Shown one piece after another: positions 16,448 through 24,671 of a DNA stretch of 64,000 nt. The stretch covers positions 531,444 to 595,443 of the forward strand of contig NZ_MBTF01000023.1 of NCBI RefSeq assembly GCF_002013915.1. Reading direction: 5' to 3'. The notes under the pieces were generated by a model. That model was not told the origin of the DNA and did not search any database. It saw nothing but the letters and a program-made list of their open reading frames with translations. The stretch is from Mucilaginibacter pedocola. Lineage in GTDB: Bacteria > Bacteroidota > Bacteroidia > Sphingobacteriales > Sphingobacteriaceae. The first letter of the stretch is position 1. Each line of letters opens with the position of its first letter. Both the position numbers and the translations under genes were made by a program.

Positions 16448-17212
16448 ATGTCTATAAACAGCGACGAGGAAAGAAACGGCATGCAACAGGCGAGCGATGC
16501 TGTTGCCATTACATTGAAAAAGATGCGCGAGTTTGCCACCCCGGGCATGTCAACCAAGCAGCTCGACGATTTTGGCGGCCAATTGTTACTGGAAATGGGC
16601 GCAGTTTCGGCACCAAAGCTTACTTATGATTTTCCGGGCTATACCTGCATTTGCGTAAACGGCGAAGTGGCGCACGGCGTACCATCTACAGATAAGATAT
16701 TACAGGAAGGCGACCTGGTGAATATAGATGTATCGGCAGAGCTAAACGGCTTTTGGGCCGATAATGGCGGCTCGTTTGTTTTGGGTGAAGATATACACGG
16801 CCATGGTAAACTGGTAGAAGCCTCGAAAGAGATATTGAAAAAAGCTATCAGCAACATAAAAGGTGGGGTACGCGTATCTGAAATTGGCAGGCTGATAGAA
16901 ACAGAAGCTAAAAAGGCAGGCTACACCGTTATAAAAAACCTTACAGGGCACGGCGTTGGCCGCAGCCTGCACGAAGAACCTCACGAAATAGCAAACTACT
17001 GCGATAAGTACAATACAACGCGCTTTAAAAAGAACTCAGTTGTGGCGATAGAAACTTTCATCTCCACCAAATCAACCATTGCCAATTCGCAGGCCGACGG
17101 TTGGACCATGACAGGCAACAAAGGCGGCTTTGTGGCCCAGCACGAGCACACCATTATGGTAACCGGCGGGCAGCCCGTAATATTCACCGCGCAAAACGGT
17201 ATTTGGGATTAA
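16448..17212 (+). CDS. map: Type I methionine aminopeptidase
   Basis: The enzyme removes the initiator Met from nascent cytoplasmic proteins. The 254-residue protein has the pita-bread fold ligands in order: Asp in NIDVSAEL, Asp in FWADNGGSF, His in TGHGVGRSLHE, Glu in VAIETFIS and Glu in AQHEHTIMV. A conserved His in VNGEVAHGVP is also present. There is no N-terminal extension or zinc-finger domain, so it is the bacterial type Ia form. It is not in the ribosomal-protein operon here but stands alone, convergent with dnaA. Confidence 0.94.
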   Translation: MSINSDEERNGMQQASDAVAITLKKMREFATPGMSTKQLDDFGGQLLLEMGAVSAPKLTYDFPGYTCICVNGEVAHGVPSTDKILQEGDLVNIDVSAELNGFWADNGGSFVLGEDIHGHGKLVEASKEILKKAISNIKGGVRVSEIGRLIETEAKKAGYTVIKNLTGHGVGRSLHEEPHEIANYCDKYNTTRFKKNSVVAIETFISTKSTIANSQADGWTMTGNKGGFVAQHEHTIMVTGGQPVIFTAQNGIWD

Positions 17213-17228
17213 TTTAGCATATCCTTAT

Positions 17229-17279
17229 AAACGAGAAAAGCCCTGCAATTTGCGGGGCTTTTCTCGTTTATAATTTTTT
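17229..17279 (+). terminator. Terminator of map
   Basis: ACGAGAAAAGCCC (17231-17243) and GGGCTTTTCTCGT (17255-17267) form a 13-bp stem followed by TTATAATTTTTT. Confidence 0.8.
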
Positions 17280-17370
17280 GTCATCCTTGAGCGCAGCGAA
17301 GGATCTGTTAGCCACAATGCAATATTAGATTTGCAAATCGGCGAATAGATGCTTCGTCCCTCAGCATGAC
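17280..17370. repeat. GTCATCCTTGAGCGCAGCGAAGGATC element
   Basis: The left end GTCATCCTTGAGCG and right end CCCTCAGCATGAC are imperfect inverted repeats, with GCGAAGGATCT and AGATGCTTCGTC forming the inner arms. The 91-base element fills the space between the convergent map and dnaA genes. Its layout is like that of the GTCATTGCGA element at 10680. Confidence 0.6.
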
Positions 17371-17376
17371 AAAGGA

Positions 17377-18801
17377 TTACGACATCTTCAGTTTCTTCTG
17401 AATATCGGCAACGTAGCCTTTAAATTTCTTATCGGTATCTATCAGGTCTTCTACGGTTTGGCAGGCGTAGATAACGGTTGAGTGGTCGCGGCCGCCGAAG
17501 AAGTGGCCGATAGATTTTAATGAGCTTTTGGTGTGCGCCTTGGCCAGGTACATTGATATTTGGCGGGCCTGTACAATTTCGCGCTTGCGGGTTTGCGATT
17601 TTATCATTTCGATAGGCACCTCAAAATACTCGCAAACCAGGCTTTGGATGTATTCCATAGAAATTTCCTTGGCCGAATTTTTTACGAAATTCTTCAGCAT
17701 CTGCTTAGCCAGGTTCAAATCTATCTCCTTGCGGTTAAGGGTTGATTGTGCCAGCAATGATACCATGGCGCCTTCCAGCTCGCGCACGTTGTTATCAATG
17801 TTGTGGGCAACGTACTCAACCACATCGTTTGATAGTTCGATGCCGTCCTGGTAGATCTTGTTTTTCAGGATGGCCATGCGGGTTTCCAAATCAGGAATCT
17901 GCAGATCTGCAGATAGGCCCCATTTGAAACGCGATAGCAAGCGCTCTTCTAAACCGGCCAGATCCTTAGGGGCTTTGTCTGATGTAATGATCAGTTGTTT
18001 GCCGCTTTGGTGCAGGTGGTTGAAGATGTGGAAGAAGAAATCCTGTGTTTTTTCTTTACCGGCAAAGTTGTGCACATCATCCATAATGAGTACATCAATG
18101 GCCTGGTAAAAGTTCACAAAATCGTTAATGTTATTGTGCTTAAGGGCATCAACAAACTGCTGGGTAAATTTCTCGCAGCTTACGTATAGCACCAGCTTAT
18201 CGGGCAGGGTGCGTTTTATTTCGTTACCAATAGCTTGTGCTAAGTGGGTTTTACCCAGTCCAACACCACCGTATATCATCAGCGGGTTAAACGAGGTGCC
18301 GCCCGGTTTGGCCGCTACCGCATAACCTGCCGAACGGGCAAGGCGGTTACAATCGCCTTCCACAAAACTTTCGAAGGTGTAGTTACGGTTAAGCTGAGGG
18401 TCTACATTCAGTTTCTTCAATCCCGGTATAACAAAAGGATTTTTAATATCCTTGTTAATAGAAATGGGAATAGGCATGCTTTGGCTTTTAGCCTCGGCAC
18501 CGTTGCCGTTTGATGGCATGTTGGTAGTATACGGCTTGCTGGTAGATTGCTCCACAACAATGTTATACTCCAAGCGGCCTTCGTCTCCCAGTTGTTTCTT
18601 AATGGTTTTGCGTAACAAGCCTACGTAATGCTCCTCGAGCCATTCGTAAAAAAACAAACTTGGTACCTGAATGGTAAGCACGCTCCCTTCCATCCTCAAG
18701 GCTTTTATCGGCTCGAACCAGGTCTTAAAACTCTGGGCCGGTATATTGTCTTTGATGATCTGCAAGCAGCTATTCCAAACGTTAGTACAAGTTTTTTCCA
18801 T
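17377..18801 (-). CDS. dnaA: Chromosomal replication initiator protein DnaA
   Basis: DnaA binds DnaA boxes at oriC and opens the origin in its ATP form. The 474-residue protein has domain I (about 1-80, NVWNSCLQIIKDNIPAQSFKTWF in parts), a short Ser/Asn-rich linker (85-115), an AAA+ domain with Walker A GGVGLGKT (178-185) and Walker B VLIMDDVH, and the C-terminal domain IV with the DnaA signature GGRDHSTVIYAC. The gene is not beside dnaN or recF. Only one near-match to a DnaA box is visible upstream, so oriC is probably elsewhere. Confidence 0.96.
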   Translation of the reverse strand: MEKTCTNVWNSCLQIIKDNIPAQSFKTWFEPIKALRMEGSVLTIQVPSLFFYEWLEEHYVGLLRKTIKKQLGDEGRLEYNIVVEQSTSKPYTTNMPSNGNGAEAKSQSMPIPISINKDIKNPFVIPGLKKLNVDPQLNRNYTFESFVEGDCNRLARSAGYAVAAKPGGTSFNPLMIYGGVGLGKTHLAQAIGNEIKRTLPDKLVLYVSCEKFTQQFVDALKHNNINDFVNFYQAIDVLIMDDVHNFAGKEKTQDFFFHIFNHLHQSGKQLIITSDKAPKDLAGLEERLLSRFKWGLSADLQIPDLETRMAILKNKIYQDGIELSNDVVEYVAHNIDNNVRELEGAMVSLLAQSTLNRKEIDLNLAKQMLKNFVKNSAKEISMEYIQSLVCEYFEVPIEMIKSQTRKREIVQARQISMYLAKAHTKSSLKSIGHFFGGRDHSTVIYACQTVEDLIDTDKKFKGYVADIQKKLKMS

Positions 18802-19138
18802 AGTAGATAGTAGTAATTCTTTGATTTCCAGTACGTCTCAAAACGATTTTTTCGGCCGTTTCGGAACATCGAATATTCGGAAAAAAAGCCAATTAAAAAA
18901 TACTTTTCAACAATTTTTCCGAAATATATTTATTCAAAAAGCACCATTTTTTAACGCGTAATTCATATAAAATGCTATCTTTCGCATGCTTACGGCAAAT
19001 ATGTGCCCGTACGCGTCGCAAACGCAGTTTTTAAAGTTTAAACAGCAATTGTATTTCCGCTTGTGTGGAAAAGTTCCGGCTTGCCTTACCTCTATTTGCT
19101 CTAAATTATTTTTTAAATTTTAACCGGCTTCCCATCTA
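18802..19138. other. AT-rich intergenic region upstream of dnaA
   Basis: This 337-base region is AT-rich and contains one DnaA-box-like sequence, TGTGGAAAA (near 19063), one mismatch from TGTGGATAA. There is no cluster of boxes, no gene and no strong hairpin. It most likely holds the dnaA promoter; I cannot point to a clear -7 element. Confidence 0.4.
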
Positions 19139-20686
19139 TTAATATTCCCCGAAAATATCCCGGAGCGTATCAGCTATTTCGCCCAAGGTGGCGTAGCTTT
19201 CTACAGCGGTTAAAATGTAAGGCATAAGGTTTTCTTTCCCTTTTGCAGCAGCTGCAAGGTTGTGCAGCGCCGTATTTACCTCAGCATTATTTCTATGCTC
19301 TCTTAAACGAACCAGCCCCTCAGTTTGTTTGCGGCGTATACTGTCATTTATTCTAAAAGTGCTATCTGCCACAGGCTCAGGCACAATAAATTTATTTACG
19401 CCAACAACTACCTTTTCGCAGCTTTCTATAGCGGTTTGGTAACGGTAAGCAGCTGCCGCAATTTCTTGCTGGATGTAGTCGTTTTCTATCGCTTTTACCG
19501 AGCCGCCCATAGCCTCTATCTTATCTATATACAACTGTGCGGCTGTTTCCATCTGGTTGGTAAGCTCCTCCACAAAGTACGATCCGGCCAAGGGGTCTAC
19601 CGTATCGGTTATGCCGCTCTCAAAAGCTATGATCTGTTGGGTGCGCAATGCCGTACGTGCGGCTTCTTCGGTGGGTAGAGAGAGGGCCTCGTCGTACCCA
19701 TTGGTGTGCAGGCTTTGGGTACCGCCAAGCACGGCGGCCATGGCCTGTATACTTACGCGGGCCACATTATTTATAGGCTGCTGGGCGGTTAGGGTAGAGC
19801 CGCCGGTTTGGGCATGGAAACGCAGCTTTTGTGCACCCGCATCGGTAGCGCCAAGCTCTTGGGTGATGTTTGCCCACATGCGCCTTGCCGCCCTGAATTT
19901 TGCTATCTCCTCGAAGAAATTATTATGGCAGTTGAAGAAGAATGAGAGACGTTTGGCGAAGATGTTTATATCTAAACCTTTCTCCAGCGCCGCCTTTAAA
20001 TAGGTTTTGCCGTTGGCGAGAGTGAAGGCAAGTTCCTGCACGGCAGTGGAGCCGGCCTCGCGTATATGGTAACCCGATATAGATATCGTGTTCCACTTGG
20101 GTAGTTCTTTGCTGCAATATTCAAAAATATCGGTTATCAACCGCATGGATGGGGCGGGCGGGTATATATAGGTACCGCGCGCGGCATACTCCTTTAATAT
20201 ATCGTTTTGTATAGTGCCCGATATTTCCTTCAGGTCGGCCCCTTGTTTTTTGGCTAGGGCGATGTACATGGCCATGAGGGTAGAAGCCGTGGCATTAATA
20301 GTCATGCTGGTGGTGATGTCCTGCAGTTTAATGCCATCGAACAGCACCTCCATATCCAGCAACGAATCTATAGCTACGCCAACTTTGCCTACTTCGCCTT
20401 CGGCCAGTTCGTGGTCGCTATCGTAACCTATTTGCGTAGGCAGGTCGAAAGCTACCGAAAGGCCCATAGTGCCCTGGCTTAGTAAATAATGATAACGCTT
20501 GTTGCTTTCTTCGGCGGTAGAAAAACCGGCGTATTGGCGCATGGTCCATGGGCGGCCGCGGTACATATCTTTTTGTATGCCGCGGGTAAAGGGGAACTCG
20601 CCTGGCAATTCGTTCATGCCCGAAGCTTTGGTATACACCTCTTTTATTTCGATGCCCGAATCGTTGCTGATCTTTTTGCCCGCCAT
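19139..20686 (-). CDS. Methylmalonyl-CoA mutase-type large subunit (acyl-CoA mutase)
   Basis: This 515-residue protein is the TIM-barrel catalytic part of the B12-dependent acyl-CoA mutase family. Visible family motifs include MYRGRPWTMRQYAGFSTAEE near residue 41, GLSVAFDLPTQIGYDSD, SISGYHIREAGS and QTGGSTLTAQQP. The C-terminal cobalamin-binding domain with DxHxxG is absent, so a separate small subunit must supply B12, as in isobutyryl-CoA mutase-like enzymes. No such subunit is in this window. The Tyr in the MYRGRPW motif is the residue found in methylmalonyl-CoA-specific forms, but substrate cannot be fixed from this alone. It follows a small membrane-anchored gene by six bases. Confidence 0.85.
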   Translation of the reverse strand: MAGKKISNDSGIEIKEVYTKASGMNELPGEFPFTRGIQKDMYRGRPWTMRQYAGFSTAEESNKRYHYLLSQGTMGLSVAFDLPTQIGYDSDHELAEGEVGKVGVAIDSLLDMEVLFDGIKLQDITTSMTINATASTLMAMYIALAKKQGADLKEISGTIQNDILKEYAARGTYIYPPAPSMRLITDIFEYCSKELPKWNTISISGYHIREAGSTAVQELAFTLANGKTYLKAALEKGLDINIFAKRLSFFFNCHNNFFEEIAKFRAARRMWANITQELGATDAGAQKLRFHAQTGGSTLTAQQPINNVARVSIQAMAAVLGGTQSLHTNGYDEALSLPTEEAARTALRTQQIIAFESGITDTVDPLAGSYFVEELTNQMETAAQLYIDKIEAMGGSVKAIENDYIQQEIAAAAYRYQTAIESCEKVVVGVNKFIVPEPVADSTFRINDSIRRKQTEGLVRLREHRNNAEVNTALHNLAAAAKGKENLMPYILTAVESYATLGEIADTLRDIFGEY

Positions 20687-20692
20687 GGTATC

Positions 20693-21223
20693 TTAAAATA
20701 GGTCTTCCAGGTCTTGCCTTAAAAGAGTGATAGCAATATCGTAAGGGTTTTCGTCCAGCTTGCCCAAATGGTTAAGGGTAATGCGGCCAAGGTCTAAGCC
20801 GTTAGCATCTTCGGGGAGGGCTTTTAGGGCGCTTCCTACTACTGCCAGGGTATCTTCTTTAACACGTTTTATAACTGCCCAGGCGCGGCTGCTTACATAT
20901 ATCTGCTGGGTAACGTTGTGCTGGTACTCGTTGCGCACCTCATTCATAATAACAGCATGCAATTCGGCAGCGGGTAGGCTATTGCCATTTAGGCGGATGA
21001 GCATATTGGCGGGGTTTACGCGCTCTATAAAAAGCACCAACCGCTCGTAGGCTTGCAAACGCAATGGCAAAGTTTGTGCACTAAGCCCCTTTTTTAGTTC
21101 GAGCGATTGCAGGGTTTGGCTTTTATCTAAATAAGGCTTAAAAAGGTAGAAGGCAATGTATATGATACCGATACCCGCTACGGTGTATTTTAAAATATCA
21201 GTTAGTAAACTCGAAAGATCCAT
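20693..21223 (-). CDS. Membrane-anchored conserved hypothetical protein
   Basis: This 176-residue protein has one N-terminal membrane segment at about residues 12-28 and a mostly helical cytoplasmic part. The pattern LRLQAYERLVLFIERVNP..LHAVIMNEVRNEYQHNVTQQIYVS (in parts) is reminiscent of a conserved Bacteroidota hypothetical family. The gene ends six bases before the acyl-CoA mutase gene, so they are co-transcribed, but no functional link is obvious. Confidence 0.6.
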   Translation of the reverse strand: MDLSSLLTDILKYTVAGIGIIYIAFYLFKPYLDKSQTLQSLELKKGLSAQTLPLRLQAYERLVLFIERVNPANMLIRLNGNSLPAAELHAVIMNEVRNEYQHNVTQQIYVSSRAWAVIKRVKEDTLAVVGSALKALPEDANGLDLGRITLNHLGKLDENPYDIAITLLRQDLEDLF

Positions 21224-21290
21224 GTTTTTCTAAATGTTAGGCGTAGGCCACAAATAATTGGGCACCCGCAAAAATCCGCATTTTAGGTTA

Positions 21291-21298
21291 TATATTTG
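21291..21298 (+). promoter_or_regulatory. -7 element for the IscA-type gene
   Basis: TATATTTG matches TAnnTTTG and lies 21 bases before the ATG at 21320. The -33 region is weak. Confidence 0.4.
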
Positions 21299-21319
21299 TA
21301 TGGTTAATATAAAAATAAG

Positions 21320-21673
21320 ATGAGCGCGACTGTGGAAACCCTTGTTGCACCGGTTACTTTAACGCCGGGTGCCGTAAAAGAACTTTATAAACTAAGAGAC
21401 CAGCAGGAATTGACAGATGATTTTGGCTTGCGTATTGGCGTAGAGGGCGGCGGCTGCTCGGGCATGAGCTATGTGCTGGGTTTCGACCAAAAGAAAGATG
21501 GCGACAAAGAATATAACATCGAGGGCTTAACTGTGTTTATGCACAAAGCGCATGGTATGTATTTGGCCGGTATGCAAATCGATTTTCAGGATGGGCTTAA
21601 CGCACGCGGGTTTACGTTTAACAACCCAAATGCTGCCAGCACCTGCGGTTGCGGTACATCGTTCTCGGTGTAA
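21320..21673 (+). CDS. A-type iron-sulfur cluster carrier (IscA/ErpA/HesB)
   Basis: The 117-residue protein has the three conserved cysteines of A-type carriers: GGCSGMSY near residue 46 and the C-terminal pair in TCGCGTSF. These bind a Fe-S cluster or iron and hand it to target proteins. Length matches IscA and SufA. No sufBCDS genes are adjacent, so the specific name cannot be decided. An intrinsic terminator follows. Confidence 0.9.
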   Translation: MSATVETLVAPVTLTPGAVKELYKLRDQQELTDDFGLRIGVEGGGCSGMSYVLGFDQKKDGDKEYNIEGLTVFMHKAHGMYLAGMQIDFQDGLNARGFTFNNPNAASTCGCGTSFSV

Positions 21674-21698
21674 CCACCTGCAATAGAAAATATTTTCG

Positions 21699-21729
21699 AA
21701 GCCTCATCCGGTTGGATGGGGCTTTTTTA
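21699..21729 (+). terminator. Terminator of the IscA-type gene
   Basis: AGCCTCATCC (21700-21709) and GGATGGGGCT (21714-21723) pair around GGTT and are followed by TTTTT. Confidence 0.8.
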
Positions 21730-22446
21730 TTTGGCGGTTTTTAGCTTCTTGATGGTTTGCGCAACCCAATAAGGCACCGCGCCATTGTTGTAGCCCAAGC
21801 TTTGGAAAGCAATGTTGCCATCTTTATCAATCACCAGGGTTACGGGGCATTCGGTTACGCCATGGTAGGTAAAGTACGCCGCGCCGGCCGGAATAACATT
21901 AAAGTTGAACGGCGATATCTTCAGAAACTCTTGAACGTATGCTTTATCATCGGTAGTAATGGCTACAAATACAATGTTGCTATCGTTTTTATAGGCATCG
22001 GCAACGCGGTTTAATTCGGCTATCTGGTACCTGCTGGGTGCCGATGCTACCTGCCAAAAATTGAAGACAATGATCTTCCCCCTTAACTCTTCGGCGGTGA
22101 TGGTTTTGCCGTTAACATCCTGCATGTTCAGCAATACAAAATGGTTTCCCCGCTTAAAAAATATAGTTTGCCTTGGCGATAGGCCTGCAAATTCGGCAGC
22201 CTCTGCAACGGTATCGCGCAATATAAGCGTAAATGCAGTGCTGTCGCTTTCGGGGTTTGTTGGCTTTAATTTGTATTTATTTGTAGCCCACAGCTTTTGC
22301 CATTCGGCATAGGCGTAGGGCTGGCCGTTTGCTGTGGTAACTTTTGTATTTTGGCTAAGTGCGTATTGGTTAACGGGTGCTTGTTGCTGGGCCTTTGCGG
22401 TTATTATGCTGAAAGTTAATGCAATAAGTATAATTATCTTTCTCAC
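21727..22446 (-). CDS. TlpA-like thioredoxin-fold protein without CxxC
   Basis: The 239-residue protein has a signal peptide (MRKIIILIALTFSIITAKAQ) and a C-terminal thioredoxin/AhpC-like domain from about residue 105 (GKIIVFNFWQVASAPSRYQIAEL, read in parts; cis-Pro loop TECPVTLVIDKDG). The usual WCxxC active site after VFNFW is replaced by WQVASAPSR, with no cysteine. The only Cys in the mature protein is Cys200, just before the cis-Pro. It is therefore probably not a thiol oxidoreductase of the normal type. Role unknown. Confidence 0.75.
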   Translation of the reverse strand: MRKIIILIALTFSIITAKAQQQAPVNQYALSQNTKVTTANGQPYAYAEWQKLWATNKYKLKPTNPESDSTAFTLILRDTVAEAAEFAGLSPRQTIFFKRGNHFVLLNMQDVNGKTITAEELRGKIIVFNFWQVASAPSRYQIAELNRVADAYKNDSNIVFVAITTDDKAYVQEFLKISPFNFNVIPAGAAYFTYHGVTECPVTLVIDKDGNIAFQSLGYNNGAVPYWVAQTIKKLKTAK

Positions 22447-22591
22447 GGTGGCTGTGTTTTTCGGGCTTTAAGTTAGTGCAAGTTTTTTATGCAGGCAAAG
22501 TTTTAATTAAGCCGTTAAAACATAGGGCCCGGCTGTAACAAATGGAGGCATGCTATAGTCAAAATGCACACGAGTTTATTAAATTACAAGC

Positions 22592-23830
22592 ATGCCGGTA
22601 AAAACTACCTACAGAGAGAATATAGCCATAGCACTACAGTCAATAGCCGGCAACAGGCTGCGTACATCGCTTACTGCCCTTATTATTGCTATTGGCATTA
22701 TGGCCCTGGTGGGCATTTTAACCGCCATAGAAGGCATCAGGCAGTTTACTAACGATGCCTTTGCCGGGCTTGGGGCAAACTCGTTTACCATACAAAACCG
22801 CGGGGCAGGCATTAGTTTCGGCAATGGCGGGCACCGCAAAATTTATCCAGCTATAGATTACCAGCAGGCCGAGCGCTTTTATAAAACCTTTAAACTGCCT
22901 GCCCGCATGAGTATTGATTTTACGGTATCGGGCACGGCTATCGCCAAATACGAAAGCGTAAAAACAAACCCAAACATTAGGGTAATAGGCAGTAACGAAA
23001 ACTATATTTTTATAAAAGGGCACAAAATTGCCTACGGTCGTAACTTCTCTACATCCGAGATTGAGCACGGTGCCAACGTGGTGATCATTGGCGATGAGTT
23101 GAAGAAGAAACTCTTTAAAACCGGCGACCCGGTAAATAAATACATTTTATTAGGCGCGAGCAAATTCAGGGTTATCGGCGTAATTGCCGCTAAAGGCAGT
23201 AATGCTTTCGGGGGCGATAAATTTTGCGTTATCCCGGTTTTGAAAGGCAGGCAGATAGCCGCTACATCCAAACCATCATTTTCTGTAGTGATCAATGTTC
23301 CCCGCCCCGAAGCTCTGGATGCCACCATAGGCGAGGCAACATCGCTTTTCAGAAATGTACGCGGGTTGCGCCTTGGGCAGGATAATAATTTTGAGATATT
23401 CCGTGCCGACTCCATCCAGGCCGAACTATCGAGCAACCTTGACGGCGTAACGGCGGCAGGTTTTGCCATAGGCATTATTACATTGATTGGTGCTGCCATA
23501 GGGTTGATGAATATTATGCTGGTATCGGTAACAGAACGCACGCGCGAGATTGGTTTACGCAAGGCCATTGGTGCTACACCATCGGTAATACGCAAGCAGT
23601 TTTTAATAGAGGCTATAGTAATATGCCTTATAGGCGGTGTAGGCGGCATCATACTCGGCATATCGGCCGGCAACCTTATTGCCGTACAAATAAGCGGCAC
23701 GTTTGTGGTGCCATGGTTCTGGCTGTTTTGGGCAATTGCCCTGTGTACAGGTATCGGGCTGTCATCAGGCTTTTACCCCGCCAAAAAAGCCGCTAAGCTC
23801 GACCCTGTTGAGGCGCTTAGGTATGAGTAG
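22592..23830 (+). CDS. MacB/FtsX-type ABC transporter permease
   Basis: The 412-residue membrane protein follows the MacB topology: one N-terminal membrane segment (residues about 25-47), a large periplasmic MacB_PCD domain (about 48-285) and three C-terminal segments (about 290-315, 335-365, 375-395). The FtsX-domain motif ERTREIGLRKAIGA is intact. The partner ATPase is not adjacent, so it must be encoded elsewhere. Family members use mechanotransmission to export peptides, lipoproteins or antibiotics; the substrate cannot be inferred. Confidence 0.87.
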   Translation: MPVKTTYRENIAIALQSIAGNRLRTSLTALIIAIGIMALVGILTAIEGIRQFTNDAFAGLGANSFTIQNRGAGISFGNGGHRKIYPAIDYQQAERFYKTFKLPARMSIDFTVSGTAIAKYESVKTNPNIRVIGSNENYIFIKGHKIAYGRNFSTSEIEHGANVVIIGDELKKKLFKTGDPVNKYILLGASKFRVIGVIAAKGSNAFGGDKFCVIPVLKGRQIAATSKPSFSVVINVPRPEALDATIGEATSLFRNVRGLRLGQDNNFEIFRADSIQAELSSNLDGVTAAGFAIGIITLIGAAIGLMNIMLVSVTERTREIGLRKAIGATPSVIRKQFLIEAIVICLIGGVGGIILGISAGNLIAVQISGTFVVPWFWLFWAIALCTGIGLSSGFYPAKKAAKLDPVEALRYE

Positions 23831-23837
23831 GGGTTAG

Positions 23838-23865
23838 AATCAAGAAGTAAGAGTCAAGAATCAAG
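23838..23865. repeat. Heptad word array, AATCAAG type (single arm)
   Basis: Four units of seven bases: AATCAAG, AAGTAAG, AGTCAAG, AATCAAG, followed by an A-run. The array begins seven bases after the permease stop codon. Confidence 0.7.
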
Positions 23866-23918
23866 AAAAAAACTTAATTGGTATACAAACCTTTTAGTTA
23901 TGGTTGTTTTGTATGTTA

Positions 23919-24665
23919 TTAAAACAGCAATTTATTTTTTAAGGGATAACTTTCAACCAACAGTTTTTCAATATAATCAGTAGTAAGCGCATCTTCAAAT
24001 GCCTGGGCGTGGCGCGGGTGGTGCATATCGCTCGACATGAAATCTACTATCTGCTCGTCAACCATCTCCTCGGCAATTTTTTGGGTTTGTTTGCCGTAGT
24101 AGCCTGTTAGCGATATAGTATTTAATTGCATCGCACAGCCCCAGCTGCGTATAGCGCGCATACGGTCAACCCCCATGTAAGCGTAACGCTCGGGGTGGGC
24201 CAAAATAGGTTTATAACCCGCATCGCGCATTTTTTGCACCATTTGTATTACGTTAGGCGGCTCGTTAATAAACGATAGCTCAAACAATACGTACTTTTCC
24301 TCACCCATTGTCATTAAGGTGCCTTCATCAATGCGGCGTTCAAATGTTTCGTCGAAGTAGTGCTCGGCAGCAGCCTCTACCGGTATATCAATGTTTTGGT
24401 TTTTTAGTTCCTCTTTAAGTACAGCAAGCGCGTTCATGATGCTGTCGCGGTCGTTACGGTAATAATCGGCCATAACGTGCGGCGTGGCAATTACTTTTTT
24501 AATGCCAAGCTCCATCATTTTTTTGATCAGTACAATTGATTCTTCGGGCGTTTGGGCGCCATCATCTATCCCCGGTAGTACATGCGAGTGCATATCTACC
24601 AAAATGGGCGAATAATCCAGCGTTCTTTCTTTCTTTACCTGCTTCTTCTTAAATAATCCAAACAT
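23919..24665 (-). CDS. CpsB/YwqE-type tyrosine-protein phosphatase (PHP domain)
   Basis: The 248-residue protein has the PHP metal motifs in order: DMHSHVLPGIDDGA, EAAAEHYFD, LAHPERY and SSDMHHPRH. It is like the manganese-dependent CpsB/YwqE phosphatases that dephosphorylate bacterial tyrosine kinases controlling polysaccharide export. Position fits: the gene follows the sugar-nucleotide genes rfbB, galE and UDP-glucuronate decarboxylase on the same strand, six bases after rfbB. No tyrosine kinase or Wzx/Wzy gene is in the window. Confidence 0.87.
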   Translation of the reverse strand: MFGLFKKKQVKKERTLDYSPILVDMHSHVLPGIDDGAQTPEESIVLIKKMMELGIKKVIATPHVMADYYRNDRDSIMNALAVLKEELKNQNIDIPVEAAAEHYFDETFERRIDEGTLMTMGEEKYVLFELSFINEPPNVIQMVQKMRDAGYKPILAHPERYAYMGVDRMRAIRSWGCAMQLNTISLTGYYGKQTQKIAEEMVDEQIVDFMSSDMHHPRHAQAFEDALTTDYIEKLLVESYPLKNKLLF

Positions 24666-24671
24666 CGTTTT

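Noticed and set aside
18802..19138. Possible oriC next to dnaA
   Set aside because: Only one imperfect DnaA box and no AT-rich 13-mer-like series; gene neighbours typical of an origin are absent.
23032..23700. 222-codon minus-strand frame opposite the MacB-type permease
   Set aside because: The plus-strand gene has full family motifs; the antisense frame has no recognisable domain and is typical of shadow frames.
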